From Bradyrhizobium sp. SZCCT0148 (lineage in GTDB: Bacteria; Pseudomonadota; Alphaproteobacteria; Rhizobiales; Xanthobacteraceae), in assembly GCF_018129985.1 (NCBI RefSeq), contig NZ_JAFCKT010000012.1, positions 62,001 to 126,000 of the forward strand: a DNA stretch of 64,000 nt, given 5' to 3'. A program made the position numbers and the translations under genes. The notes beneath the pieces were generated by a model. It saw only the letters and a list, made by a program, of their open reading frames with translations. It was not told where the DNA came from and ran no database searches. Positions 27,129-37,853 of the stretch are shown here, one piece after another (the first letter of the stretch is position 1; each line of letters starts with the position of its first letter).

Positions 27129-27975
27129 CGACGCCTCGCACGAAGCGGCGGGAGAGCGCACCGACGGCAAAGACGATGCCGGTCACGGCCAGCGTGAAGA
27201 TCAGCGATAGCGCTGCCGCGAACGGCCAGTCCTGCACGCCGACGGCCTGCTGGTAGATATAGGACGGCATCAGGATGATGCGCCCGCCGCCGACCAGCGT
27301 CTGGGTGATGAAGGCGGTTGCAGCCGCGGCAAAGACGAGCAGCCAGCCGGCGATGGCGCCCGGCAGCGTCAGAGGCAGGACGATGGTGATGAAGATGCGG
27401 GCGCGGCTTGCCCCCAATCCCTCGGCAGCCCGCGTCAGATTGCCGTCGAGCCGCAGCAGGCTGTTGATGACAGGCAGCGCCATCAGGGGAAGCTGGATCT
27501 GCGTCAGCGCCAGCACCATGCCCTCCCATGTGTAGAGCAGTCGCGCCGGCGCCTGCCAGAACCCCAGCGACAGCATCGCCGAGTTGACGATGCCGTCGCG
27601 GCCGAGGATGACGATCCAGGCAAAGGTGCGCACCACCGTGCTTGTCAGCAACGGCAGCATGATCAGGAAGGTGATCAGGGTGCGCATGAACTGACCGCTC
27701 GCGACATAGACGAGCGCGAGCGGATAGGCGAGGACCAGCGTCGCCAGAGCGACCTCCGCTCCCAACCAAAGCGTGTCCGACAGCACCTTGAGGCTGAACG
27801 GATCGGACAGGAATCGCACATATTGGACCAGGGAGAGGTCGGAAAATTGCGGGTCCCGAAACAGGCTGACCAGCACGAGTGCGGTCAGCGGCAGCACAAA
27901 GGCTGCGAAGAACAGCGCTGCCAGCGGGAGGGCCGGCAGCAACTGTCTGGACGCGGTCGTGTCGGCCGGCGACAT
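27118..27975 (-). CDS. ABC importer permease, PotB type
   Basis: The 285-residue protein is the first permease of the importer. It has a hydrophobic N-terminal helix (ALPLAALFFAAFVLPLTALV), about six helices in all and the EAA loop AAEGLGASRARIFITIVLPLT. Its start codon directly abuts the stop codon of the binding-protein gene (27976), so translation is probably coupled. Together with the 26319 permease it should form the membrane channel driven by the ATPase at 29027. Confidence 0.93.
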   Translation of the reverse strand: MSPADTTASRQLLPALPLAALFFAAFVLPLTALVLVSLFRDPQFSDLSLVQYVRFLSDPFSLKVLSDTLWLGAEVALATLVLAYPLALVYVASGQFMRTLITFLIMLPLLTSTVVRTFAWIVILGRDGIVNSAMLSLGFWQAPARLLYTWEGMVLALTQIQLPLMALPVINSLLRLDGNLTRAAEGLGASRARIFITIVLPLTLPGAIAGWLLVFAAAATAFITQTLVGGGRIILMPSYIYQQAVGVQDWPFAAALSLIFTLAVTGIVFAVGALSRRFVRGVDAA

Positions 27976-29025
27976 CTAGATCTTCACTTCCTTGCTGAAG
28001 CGGGTGATCCATTCGCCGCGCATCGCCTGGAACTTGGTCCAGTCGAGCAGCACGTTGTTGGCGACGAGGTCGTCGACGCTCTTGGCCACCGTGAGGTTCG
28101 CGCCGGTCAGCGCCACCTTGCCGTTGGTCGGCATCATCACCCAGGGCGCGGCCTCGAGCCCCTTTTGCGCGGCGACCGACATCACGGTGTCGAGATAGTC
28201 GAGCACCAGCTTCGGGTCCTGGTTGTTCTTGACGATCTGCGCGCTGGTGCGGATCACGACGGCACCCGACTTCGGCTTGGCGAAGGCGATGTCGACGCCC
28301 TTGGCGGCGAGCAGCGCCACGTTGTTCCAGAAGTTGAAGGCGATATCGATCTCGCCCTGCTGAAACAGCGCCGCCAGCGCGCCGGGCGAGGCCGCGATCG
28401 CGCCGACGTTCGGCAGCAGCTTCTTTATGGCGTCGAAGGCCGGCTCGATATTGGTCTCCGAGCCGCCGTTGAGTTTGGCGATCTCGACCATGAAGGCGGT
28501 GCCGAGGCTCGAGCCGAGCCCGGTGATGCCGACGCGGCCCTTGTACTCGGGCTTCCAAAGGTCTTCCCACGAGGTCGGCGGCGTCGTGATCTTCTTCGGA
28601 TTGTAGGCGATGCCGATCAACTGACAGGTGATGACGGGGGCGTAACCGTCGGGATGGCGGAACGCGCTCGGAATGTCGGCAAGGGATTTCGACTGTTCCG
28701 CCGGGAATTTCTCAAGCACGCCGCTCGCGATCGCCGGGATCAGCGGGCCCTCGTCGAACAGCACCACGTCGAACGGCGGCGCATTGCGCGAGGCCTGGAT
28801 CTTGCCGATCTGGTCGACACCGAGCAGGGGCGTAAAGGTGACGCTGCTGTCGCTGGTCTTCTTGAAGGCCGGTCCGACCACGGCGCGGAAGGCCTCGTCG
28901 AAGCTGCCGGGATAGGTTGTTGCCACGATCGAGGTCGCGGCGCGCGACGACGTCGGCCATCCCAGGCTTGCCGCCGCGAGCGCGGCCGAACCTGAGGTGA
29001 GCAGCGATCTCCGGGATAGGCTCAT
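27976..29025 (-). CDS. ABC importer substrate-binding protein (Tat-exported)
   Basis: The 349-residue periplasmic binding protein resembles the PotD/spermidine-putrescine family. The N-terminus carries a twin-arginine motif (SRRSLLTSG) with a hydrophobic stretch ending in SRAA, so export is likely through Tat. Strand-like elements such as IVATTYPGSFDEAF and DVVLFDEGPLI lie early. The start at 29025 has AAAGGAG seven bases upstream. It follows the ATPase gene with one base between. Confidence 0.93.
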   Translation of the reverse strand: MSLSRRSLLTSGSAALAAASLGWPTSSRAATSIVATTYPGSFDEAFRAVVGPAFKKTSDSSVTFTPLLGVDQIGKIQASRNAPPFDVVLFDEGPLIPAIASGVLEKFPAEQSKSLADIPSAFRHPDGYAPVITCQLIGIAYNPKKITTPPTSWEDLWKPEYKGRVGITGLGSSLGTAFMVEIAKLNGGSETNIEPAFDAIKKLLPNVGAIAASPGALAALFQQGEIDIAFNFWNNVALLAAKGVDIAFAKPKSGAVVIRTSAQIVKNNQDPKLVLDYLDTVMSVAAQKGLEAAPWVMMPTNGKVALTGANLTVAKSVDDLVANNVLLDWTKFQAMRGEWITRFSKEVKI

Positions 29026-29026
29026 G

Positions 29027-30160
29027 TCAAACACTCCTTTGCTGATGGTCCTGGACGCCGTCGGCCGGCGTGCTGAAAATGCTGATGCGCGAGGTGTCGG
29101 TGATCGCGAGCCAGGCCGTCTCTCCGGCCCGCGCCTTCGTGGTTGTCGCGGCACGCGCCTGACTGATCTTCACGGCCTCGCCGCTCGTCGTCAGGACCTC
29201 GGTGACGCTGACCGCGCCGAGGGGGACGGTGGCGCGGATCGTGACGGGAATGGCGCCGGGTCGGTCGGCGGCGCCGAATGCGATGTTCTCGGGCCGCACC
29301 GAGATGGTCACCGCCGTGCCGCGCCGGCGTTGCGCGGAGCGCCCCAGGTTGATTTCGGGACCAGCGTCCAGCAGCACGCGATCGGTCTCGGTCACGGCGC
29401 CGCGCAGCAAATTGGTGTGACCGATGAAGCTCGATATGAACAGGCTGGCCGGCCGGTCGTAGAGCGCATCCGGACTGTCGATCTGCTCGATGCGTCCCTT
29501 GTTGAGCACGACGATGCGGTCGGCCATCGAAAGCGCCTCCTCCTGGTCATGCGTCACGATGATGGAGGTGACGCCGAAGGTCTTCAGCAGGCTCTTGATC
29601 TCGATCTGCATGTCGAGACGAAGATTCTTGTCGAGCGCCGAGAACGGCTCGTCGAGCAGGACGAGGCCCGGATCGATCGCAAGCGCGCGCGCCAGCGCTA
29701 CGCGCTGCTGCTGTCCGCCCGAGAGTTCGCCCGGCAGCCGGCGCGCAAACTGCGCCATCTGGGCAAGCCCGAGCATCTGCTCGACTTTCGCGGCAACTTC
29801 GGCATTCGGCCGTTTGCGCGCCCGCAATCCATAGGCGACGTTCTCGAACACACTAAGATGCGGAAACAGCGCGTAGTTTTGGAACACCATGCCTATGCGG
29901 CGGCGATTGGCGGGAATGTGCTCGACGCGCGCGCCGTCGAAGCGAACTTCGCCCTTGGAGGGGCGCAGGAAGCCGGCGATGATCTGGAGCATCGTGGTCT
30001 TGCCGCAGCCTGACGGCCCGAGCAGCGCGATCAGTTCTCCGGCCGCGACGGCAAGTTCGATCTCGTCGAGCGCGACAGTCGTGCCGAAAGCGTGGCCGAT
30101 ACCCTTCAGATCCAGCGAATGTCCGCGCACGTCACTCAACGTCAACTCCATCCCTCGCAT
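29027..30160 (-). CDS. ABC importer ATP-binding protein, PotA type
   Basis: A 377-residue ATPase with Walker A GPSGCGKTT, Q-loop VFQNYALFPHL, signature LSGGQQQR, Walker B LVLLDEPFSALD and the H-loop VTHDQEEAL. A C-terminal TOBE-like domain (about 290-365) is typical for spermidine/putrescine and related importers. It is the first gene of the minus-strand operon. Two starts are possible, 30160 and 30151, and neither has a strong ribosome-binding site. The divergent GntR gene begins 190 bases away. Confidence 0.94.
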   Translation of the reverse strand: MRGMELTLSDVRGHSLDLKGIGHAFGTTVALDEIELAVAAGELIALLGPSGCGKTTMLQIIAGFLRPSKGEVRFDGARVEHIPANRRRIGMVFQNYALFPHLSVFENVAYGLRARKRPNAEVAAKVEQMLGLAQMAQFARRLPGELSGGQQQRVALARALAIDPGLVLLDEPFSALDKNLRLDMQIEIKSLLKTFGVTSIIVTHDQEEALSMADRIVVLNKGRIEQIDSPDALYDRPASLFISSFIGHTNLLRGAVTETDRVLLDAGPEINLGRSAQRRRGTAVTISVRPENIAFGAADRPGAIPVTIRATVPLGAVSVTEVLTTSGEAVKISQARAATTTKARAGETAWLAITDTSRISIFSTPADGVQDHQQRSV

Positions 30161-30208
30161 TGTTCTGCGGAAGGAAGGTTAGCAATCGCCGTGCCAGTGC
30201 GGGCTGCA

Positions 30209-30263
30209 TGCTAAGATGCTGGGACGCTTAGCAAAATTTATGGCGCCATAGATTGGCGCCAAT
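30209..30263. promoter_or_regulatory. Three inverted repeats between the ABC operon and gntR
   Basis: TATGGCGCCATA (30239-30250) and ATTGGCGCCAAT (30252-30263) are both perfect 12-bp palindromes sharing the core TGGCGCCA, with centres 13 bp apart. TGCTAAG (30209-30215) and CTTAGCA (30227-30233) form a third inverted repeat with an 11-base spacer. The region lies between divergent starts (ATPase and GntR), so it is the natural place for the GntR-protein operator. Confidence 0.7.
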
Positions 30264-30350
30264 TTAATGTCTGTTTTGTAAACGATAGGGCGGCTGTTTT
30301 GTCCAAAAAATGGGCTGCGGCAACAGCCGGGAATCCTGTAAAAGCGAGAC

Positions 30351-31121
30351 ATGAAGCGAAGCCGTCCTCTCAAGCGCAAGACCAAGCCTGTCGAGCCGAA
30401 GCGCGTTGAGCCGGATGCCGTCGATCCGCGCAGCGTCGATGATGATCCGGTGGTCCAGGGCATTCTGACCGCGATCAGCCAGAAGCGGCTGAAGCCGGGC
30501 GCCAAGCTCGGCGAGGACAAGCTCGCTTCCGCCTTCGGCACGACGCGGATACACATCCGGCAGGCGCTCGCCCATCTCGGCTCGCGCAAGGTGGTGATGC
30601 AGATCCCCAACCGCGGCGCCTTCGTGTACCGGCCGAGCTGGGAGGAGGCGCAGGACATCTTCGCCGCGCGCCGCATCATCGAGGTCGCGGCGGTCGCCGC
30701 GGCGGTCGACCGGCTGGACAAGTCCGGCAAGGCCGCGCTGAAGGCGCACATGGAGCTGGAGGCGCGACACGATCGCAACGACCGCTGGGCCTCGCTGTCG
30801 CTTACGGCGGAGTTCCATATCCTAGTCGCCAAGCTTGCGGGCAACCGCGTTCTGTTGGACATGTCGCGCGAGCTGATGCTGCGAACGTCGCTGGCGATCG
30901 CGACGTTCGAGCAGCCGGGCGAGCCGGATTGCTCGCCCGACGCGCACCCGGACATCGGGGCGTTGATCCTCGCCCGGGACAAGGCGGGCGCGATCCATGC
31001 GATGCGTCATCACATCGAGGAGATGGAACAGCGGATCCGGCCGAAGCAGGACGCCGACGAGGTCGACGAGCTCACCGCGATCTTCAAGGAGATTGGTGCG
31101 CGCTCGCGAGCCGGCGCCTGA
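30351..31121 (+). CDS. GntR-family transcriptional regulator (FCD domain)
   Basis: The 256-residue protein has a basic N-terminal tail, a winged helix-turn-helix (KLGEDKLASAFGTTRIHIRQALAHLGSRKVV) and a C-terminal FCD-type effector domain with AEFHILVAKLAGN and the metal-type His residues near HPDIGAL and AMRHHIEEM. It belongs to the FadR branch of GntR regulators, which usually repress the operon next to them. Here that is the divergent ABC importer/PuuE-like operon. The racemase-fold gene starts one base after its stop. Confidence 0.93.
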   Translation: MKRSRPLKRKTKPVEPKRVEPDAVDPRSVDDDPVVQGILTAISQKRLKPGAKLGEDKLASAFGTTRIHIRQALAHLGSRKVVMQIPNRGAFVYRPSWEEAQDIFAARRIIEVAAVAAAVDRLDKSGKAALKAHMELEARHDRNDRWASLSLTAEFHILVAKLAGNRVLLDMSRELMLRTSLAIATFEQPGEPDCSPDAHPDIGALILARDKAGAIHAMRHHIEEMEQRIRPKQDADEVDELTAIFKEIGARSRAGA

Positions 31122-31122
31122 C

Positions 31123-31791
31123 ATGTCGGGTCGTCGCATCCTCCTGGTCAATCCGAACAGCCTCGAGGCGACCACAGCGATGATGGTCGCCATTGCGAGG
31201 TCCGCAGTTACCGGCAGCTTCGACATCGTCGGCGCCACGGCAACACGCGCTCCCCCCATGATCGTTTCGGCGGATGCGCTGGACGCGGCTGCGCGCGAGG
31301 TCGAGGAGATCGCGCTGGCCGCGAGATGCGCCTGCGATGGCATCATCGTTTCTGCGTTCGGCGATCCCGGCCTCGCCGGGATCAAGGCCCGCACGGATCT
31401 GCCTGCTGTCGGTATCGGCGAGTCCGCGATGCTTGAAGCGGCTGAAGGCGGCCGCCGCTTCGGCGTGGCGACCACGACGCCGCGGCTCGGCGCGAACATC
31501 GACGCCTTGCCGCAGGCGTTGGGATTGGAACATCGCTATACGGGCACGCGCTTCGCCGATGGCGATCCGCACGAACTGATGCGTGATCCGGAACGGCTGC
31601 GCGCTGCCCTTGCCGGCGCAGCCGAAGCCTGCATCGTGCAGGACGGAGCCGAGGCCGTGATCATCGGAGGTGGGCCGCTTGGCGAGGCTGCGCGACACCT
31701 TCAGCCGATGTTCACGGTGCCGATCATTGCACCGATCCCGTCTGCCGTGGCGCGGATTATTGGTCTCATCACCGCGCGTGTGGCCGGCTGA
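31123..31791 (+). CDS. Asp/Glu/hydantoin racemase-fold protein lacking both catalytic cysteines
   Basis: The 222-residue protein belongs to the Asp/Glu racemase superfamily near hydantoin and allantoin racemases: ILLVNPNSLEATTAMM, FGDPGLAGIKAR, GIGESAMLEAAEGGRRFGV. In the racemases two Cys act as acid/base, in ACF.DPGL and LGCAGM. Here those places read SAFGDPGL (Ala78) and IGGGPL (Gly183). The only cysteines are 69, 71 and 170, elsewhere. It may therefore be a non-racemising relative or use other residues. It is coupled to the GntR gene (one-base gap) and lies opposite the PuuE-like operon. Confidence 0.85.
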   Translation: MSGRRILLVNPNSLEATTAMMVAIARSAVTGSFDIVGATATRAPPMIVSADALDAAAREVEEIALAARCACDGIIVSAFGDPGLAGIKARTDLPAVGIGESAMLEAAEGGRRFGVATTTPRLGANIDALPQALGLEHRYTGTRFADGDPHELMRDPERLRAALAGAAEACIVQDGAEAVIIGGGPLGEAARHLQPMFTVPIIAPIPSAVARIIGLITARVAG

Positions 31792-31914
31792 TATTCCGGC
31801 CTGCGGGAGCGGCGGTCGCAACCGGCTCCCCAGCCTTGACGACAGCGGTTAAAGTGATGAAGCAGGATCATCGAATTGGCCAACCCGCATGCTTGCGGGC
31901 ACGGAGACCGCTGG

Positions 31915-34900
31915 ATGTCGTTCAAGAAACTGCTGATCGCCAACCGCGGCGAGATCGCCATCCGCATCGCACGCGCGGCGGCCGATGCCGGCATCGCCAC
32001 CGTTGCGATCCATCCCGCCGATGATGCGCTGTCGCTGCACGTGCGGGTGGCCGACGAAGCCGTCGAAATCCCCGGCCGCGGCGCCCGGGCCTATCTCGAT
32101 ATCGAGGCGGTGGCGAAGGCCGCGACGAGCGTCGGCTGCGATGCCGTGCATCCCGGCTACGGCTTCCTCAGCGAGAACGCAGCGTTCGCAAAAGCCTGCG
32201 CCGACGCAGGCCTCACCTTCGTCGGGCCCAAGGTGACGGCGCTCGAACTGTTCGGCGACAAGGTCGCGGCCCGGCAATTGGCAAAGCGCTGCGGCGTGCC
32301 GATCATCGCCGGCACCAGCGGGCCGTCCTCGCTGGAGGAGATCGCGGCGTTCTTCACCTCGCTCGGCAGCAATGCGGCGATCGTGATCAAGGCCATGGCC
32401 GGCGGCGGCGGTCGCGGCATGCGCGTGGTGGAGAACGCGGCCGATCTCGCGGAGGCCTATGCGCGTTGCCGGTCGGAGGCCAAGGCGGCGTTCGGCTTCG
32501 ATGGCGTCTATGCCGAGCGGTTGATCCGGCAGGCGCGTCATATCGAGGTGCAGATCATCGGCGACCGCCATGGCGCGATCTCCCATCTCTGGGAGCGCGA
32601 ATGCACCATCCAGCGCCGGCACCAGAAGCTGATCGAGGTGGCGCCGAGCCCGTCGCTGAGCGATTCCCTGCGTGGCCGCATCATCGAGGCGGCGAAGCAG
32701 CTCGCGACGGCGGCGGCTTACGACAATCTCGGCACCTTCGAGTTCCTGGTCGACGGCACGGCCGAGGACAGTTTTGCCTTCATCGAGGCCAACCCGCGGC
32801 TCCAGGTCGAGCACACCGTGACCGAAGAAGTGCTCGGGCTCGACCTCGTCCGCGCCCAACTCGCGGTCGCATCAGGCGCGACGCTGGCCTCGCTCGGCCT
32901 GGCGCAAGGATCGATCCCGAAGCCCCGCGGCTACGCCATGCAGCTCCGCGTCAACATGGAGACGCTGGACGAGACGGGCGCGACGTATCCGACCGGCGGC
33001 GTGCTCGCATTGTTCGAGCCGCCGTCGGGGCCCGGCGTGCGCGTCGATAGTTTTGGCTACGCTGGCTACAAGACCAGCGCGGCCTACGACTCTCTCCTTG
33101 CAAAGGTCATCGTGCATACGGCGGGCGAAGCCTGGCACGACGTCGTTGCAAAGGCCTCGCGTGCCCTGCGCGAATTCCGGATCGACGGGGTTGTCACCAA
33201 CATCGCCTTCCTCCAGGCGGTGCTGGCGCATCCCGATTTCAGGACCAACCGGATCGCGACCGATTTCATCGATCGCAATATCGCAAGGCTCGTCGAGGCC
33301 GCCGATGGTGCGGCAAAGCCGCTCTATTTCGCCCCGTCCGAGCGGGGTGGTGCGCACGGCGCCGATACGCACGTCGCGCAAGCGGTGCCTGAAGGCACTG
33401 TGATGGTCGCGGCACCGCTGCAAGGAACCATCGTCACCATTCAGGTGAAGGAGGGCGAGATCGTGCGCCCGGGTCAGCAGCTCGCCGTGATCGAGTCCAT
33501 GAAGATGGAGCATCTCGTGATGGCCGAGCAGGGCGGCCGCGTCATGAAACTCGCTGCCGGCGACGGCGCCACGCTGATGCATGGCGAGGCGATCCTTTAT
33601 CTCGAGCCTCTCGACGTCGCGGCCGACAGCACGGCCGCGGAAGCCGATATCGACCTCGATTACATCCGCCCTGATCTCGCCGAACTGATCGCGCGTCAGG
33701 CCAACACGCTGGATGCGAACCGTCCGACCTCGGTCGAGCGCCGCCGCAACACCAACCAGCGCACCGCGCGCGAGAATGTCGCACAGCTCGTCGATGACGG
33801 CTCGTTCATGGAGTATGGCAGCCTCGCGATCGCGGCGCAGCGCCGCCGCCGCAAGCTCGACGATCTCATCAAGAACACGCCGGCCGACGGCCTCGTGATG
33901 GGCGTTGCCACCGTCAACGCCGACAAGTTCGGATCCGAGAGCGCGCGTTGCATCGTCGTGGCCTATGACTACACCGTGCTCGCGGGCACGCAGGGCCACA
34001 TGAACCACAAGAAGATCGACCGCATGCTGACCTTGGCTGAAGACTGGCGCGTGCCGCTGGTGTTTTATGCCGAGGGCGGCGGCGGCCGGCCCGGCGACAC
34101 CGACCGGCTCGGCATGACCGGTCTCGACGGCCCCTCCTTCGTGCAGTTCGCAAGGCTCTCCGGCCTCGTGCCAGTCATCGGCGTCGTCTCCGGCTATTGC
34201 TTCGCCGGCAACGCCGCGATGCTCGGCTGCTGCGACGTCATCATCGCGACCAAGAACGCCTCGATTGGCATGGGCGGCCCCGCGATGATCGAAGGCGGCG
34301 GCCTTGGCGTCTATCATCCGGCCGAGGTCGGCCCGGTCTCGTTCCAGTCGCCGAACGGCGTCATCGACATCCTTGTCGAGGACGAGGAGGAGGCAACGAG
34401 AGCCGCGCAGAAATACCTGTCCTATTTCCAGGGCGCGGTGACGGAATGGCAGGCCGCCGATCAGCGCCTGCTGCGCCGGGCCATCCCCGAGAACCGGCTG
34501 CGCGTCTACGATATCCGCAGCGTGATCGATCTCGTCGCCGACAAGGACAGCGTGCTGGAGCTGCGCCGCGACTACGGCGTCGGCATGATCACCGCGCTGA
34601 TCCGGATCGAGGGCAAGCCGTTCGGCCTGATCGCCAACAATCCGCGTCACCTCGGCGGCGCCATCGATGCCGATGCCGGCGACAAGGCCGCGCGCTTCCT
34701 TCAGCTTTGCGATGCCTTCGATCTGCCGATCGTCTCGCTGTGCGACACGCCCGGCTTCATGGTCGGCCCCGAAGCCGAGAAGACCGCGATCGTGCGCCAC
34801 GTCTCGCGCATGTTCGTCACTGGCGCGAGCCTCACCGTGCCGTTGTTCGGCATCGTGCTGCGCAAGGGCTACGGTCTTGGCGCGCAATCGATGATCGGCG

Positions 34901-35220
34901 GCGGCTTCCACGCCTCGTTCTTCACGGCGGCCTGGCCGACCGGCGAGTTCGGCGGCATGGGGCTGGAGGGCTATGTCCGTCTCGGCTTCCGCAAGGAGAT
35001 GGAGGCGATCGCCGATCCCGAGGAGCGGGAGACATATTACCGCAACAAGGTCGCCGAGCTCTATGCCAACGGCAAGGCGGTCTCGATCGCCTCGGTGTTC
35101 GAGATCGACAACGTCATCGACCCCGCCGAGACGCGGCGCTGGATCATGGCGGGCTTGCGGTCGGTGCCGAAGCCGCCGACGCGGACGGGGAAGAAGCGGC
35201 CGTGCATCGATACGTGGTGA
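31915..35220 (+). CDS. Single-chain biotin-dependent acyl-CoA carboxylase (LCC-like)
   Basis: The 1101-residue protein carries all carboxylase activities in one chain. Residues 1-450 form the biotin carboxylase (KLLIANRGEIAIRIARAA, ATP-grasp loop KAMAGGGGRGM, FIEANPRLQVEHTVTEE). A biotin carrier domain has the biotinyl Lys530 in ESMKMEH. Residues about 600-1100 form the carboxyltransferase, with both CoA-binding halves. This layout is that of the single-chain long-chain acyl-CoA carboxylases, which act on medium to long acyl-CoA esters; most PCC/ACC enzymes have separate subunits. The ATG at 31915 follows GGAG. No partner gene is needed nearby. Confidence 0.92.
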   Translation: MSFKKLLIANRGEIAIRIARAAADAGIATVAIHPADDALSLHVRVADEAVEIPGRGARAYLDIEAVAKAATSVGCDAVHPGYGFLSENAAFAKACADAGLTFVGPKVTALELFGDKVAARQLAKRCGVPIIAGTSGPSSLEEIAAFFTSLGSNAAIVIKAMAGGGGRGMRVVENAADLAEAYARCRSEAKAAFGFDGVYAERLIRQARHIEVQIIGDRHGAISHLWERECTIQRRHQKLIEVAPSPSLSDSLRGRIIEAAKQLATAAAYDNLGTFEFLVDGTAEDSFAFIEANPRLQVEHTVTEEVLGLDLVRAQLAVASGATLASLGLAQGSIPKPRGYAMQLRVNMETLDETGATYPTGGVLALFEPPSGPGVRVDSFGYAGYKTSAAYDSLLAKVIVHTAGEAWHDVVAKASRALREFRIDGVVTNIAFLQAVLAHPDFRTNRIATDFIDRNIARLVEAADGAAKPLYFAPSERGGAHGADTHVAQAVPEGTVMVAAPLQGTIVTIQVKEGEIVRPGQQLAVIESMKMEHLVMAEQGGRVMKLAAGDGATLMHGEAILYLEPLDVAADSTAAEADIDLDYIRPDLAELIARQANTLDANRPTSVERRRNTNQRTARENVAQLVDDGSFMEYGSLAIAAQRRRRKLDDLIKNTPADGLVMGVATVNADKFGSESARCIVVAYDYTVLAGTQGHMNHKKIDRMLTLAEDWRVPLVFYAEGGGGRPGDTDRLGMTGLDGPSFVQFARLSGLVPVIGVVSGYCFAGNAAMLGCCDVIIATKNASIGMGGPAMIEGGGLGVYHPAEVGPVSFQSPNGVIDILVEDEEEATRAAQKYLSYFQGAVTEWQAADQRLLRRAIPENRLRVYDIRSVIDLVADKDSVLELRRDYGVGMITALIRIEGKPFGLIANNPRHLGGAIDADAGDKAARFLQLCDAFDLPIVSLCDTPGFMVGPEAEKTAIVRHVSRMFVTGASLTVPLFGIVLRKGYGLGAQSMIGGGFHASFFTAAWPTGEFGGMGLEGYVRLGFRKEMEAIADPEERETYYRNKVAELYANGKAVSIASVFEIDNVIDPAETRRWIMAGLRSVPKPPTRTGKKRPCIDTW

Positions 35221-35314
35221 GCGCAGTGCAGCAATTGCTGCGACCCGGTTCCCGATTGACATCGCCGCCCGTGGTGCCAGACTTTGCACAAAATACAGGG
35301 TGGAGACGTCCGCG

Positions 35315-37180
<1,866 letters not shown>

Positions 37181-37225
37181 CGATCTCTGTCCCCACGATG
37201 GGAGAAGAAAAGAGAGCGCCGTTCA

Positions 37226-37795
37226 TTACGAAAAATCGCTCCAGCTCAGGTGCCGCGAGTCGAGATCGCCAACCGTGACGGTGCCGCGCATCTCGCGCGG
37301 CGTGTGGAAGCTGCTGCGGAGATAGATCAGCGGGGTCGCTTCCGCGCCGTGCGACACGCCGCGCACCTCGCCGACGAAGATCGAATGCGTCGTCGTCTCG
37401 AATTCCTGCGCCAGCACGCAGTCGAACGCGGCGACCGCGTCGGTCAGCACCGGGGCGCCGGTTTCCCCGCGAGTCCATTGGCCAAAGGCAAAGCGATCGT
37501 CGCCGTTGACGCCTTTCTGGCCGCTGAAGGTCAGCGCCAGCGCCGCGTGGTCCTCGTGCAGGAAGTTGATCGCAAAGGCCCTTTCCTCGCGGATGCGCGC
37601 ATGCGCGCTGGCGTTGCGGTTGACGCAGACGATCAGCGAGGGCGGGCTATCCGACAGCGAGCAGGCCGAAGTTACCGTCAGTCCCGTGCGCTTGCCGTGC
37701 TCGGCACCGACCGTGACAAGCGCCACGGCTCCGGCACATTGGCGCATCGCCTGCTTGAAATCCTTTGCGTCGAAAGGACTGGCGTCGACCGTCAC
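37226..37795 (-). CDS. Flavin reductase-family protein (FMN/FAD reductase)
   Basis: A 189-residue flavin reductase-like protein: VALVTVGAEHGKRTGLTVTSACSLS, then PPSLIVCVNRNASAH and FAINFLHEDH. Members bind FMN or FAD and supply reduced flavin to two-component monooxygenases. The GTG at 37795 is chosen for the GGAG upstream; the in-frame extension upstream is poorly conserved in character. The LLM monooxygenase gene lies just upstream on the same strand with a strong hairpin between, so the two probably form a reductase/oxygenase pair. Confidence 0.88.
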   Translation of the reverse strand: MTVDASPFDAKDFKQAMRQCAGAVALVTVGAEHGKRTGLTVTSACSLSDSPPSLIVCVNRNASAHARIREERAFAINFLHEDHAALALTFSGQKGVNGDDRFAFGQWTRGETGAPVLTDAVAAFDCVLAQEFETTTHSIFVGEVRGVSHGAEATPLIYLRSSFHTPREMRGTVTVGDLDSRHLSWSDFS

Positions 37796-37817
37796 GCGGA
37801 CATCTCCGAGAATAGAA

Positions 37818-37847
37818 GCGGGTGCGGCACGATCGCGCCGCACCCGC
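37818..37847 (-). other. Perfect 11-bp hairpin between LLM oxidoreductase and flavin reductase
   Basis: GCGGGTGCGGC (37818-37828) and GCCGCACCCGC (37837-37847) are perfect inverted arms around an 8-base loop. On the minus strand the hairpin starts six bases after the LLM stop codon and is followed by TTCTATTC, without a solid T-run. It could attenuate transcription into the reductase gene or protect the LLM mRNA 3' end. Confidence 0.7.
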
Positions 37848-37853
37848 CGAGCG

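Noticed and set aside
35268..35287. Sigma-54-like promoter before the AcoR-type gene
   Set aside because: TGGTGCCAGACTTTGCA has one base too many between GG and GC for the -24/-12 spacing.
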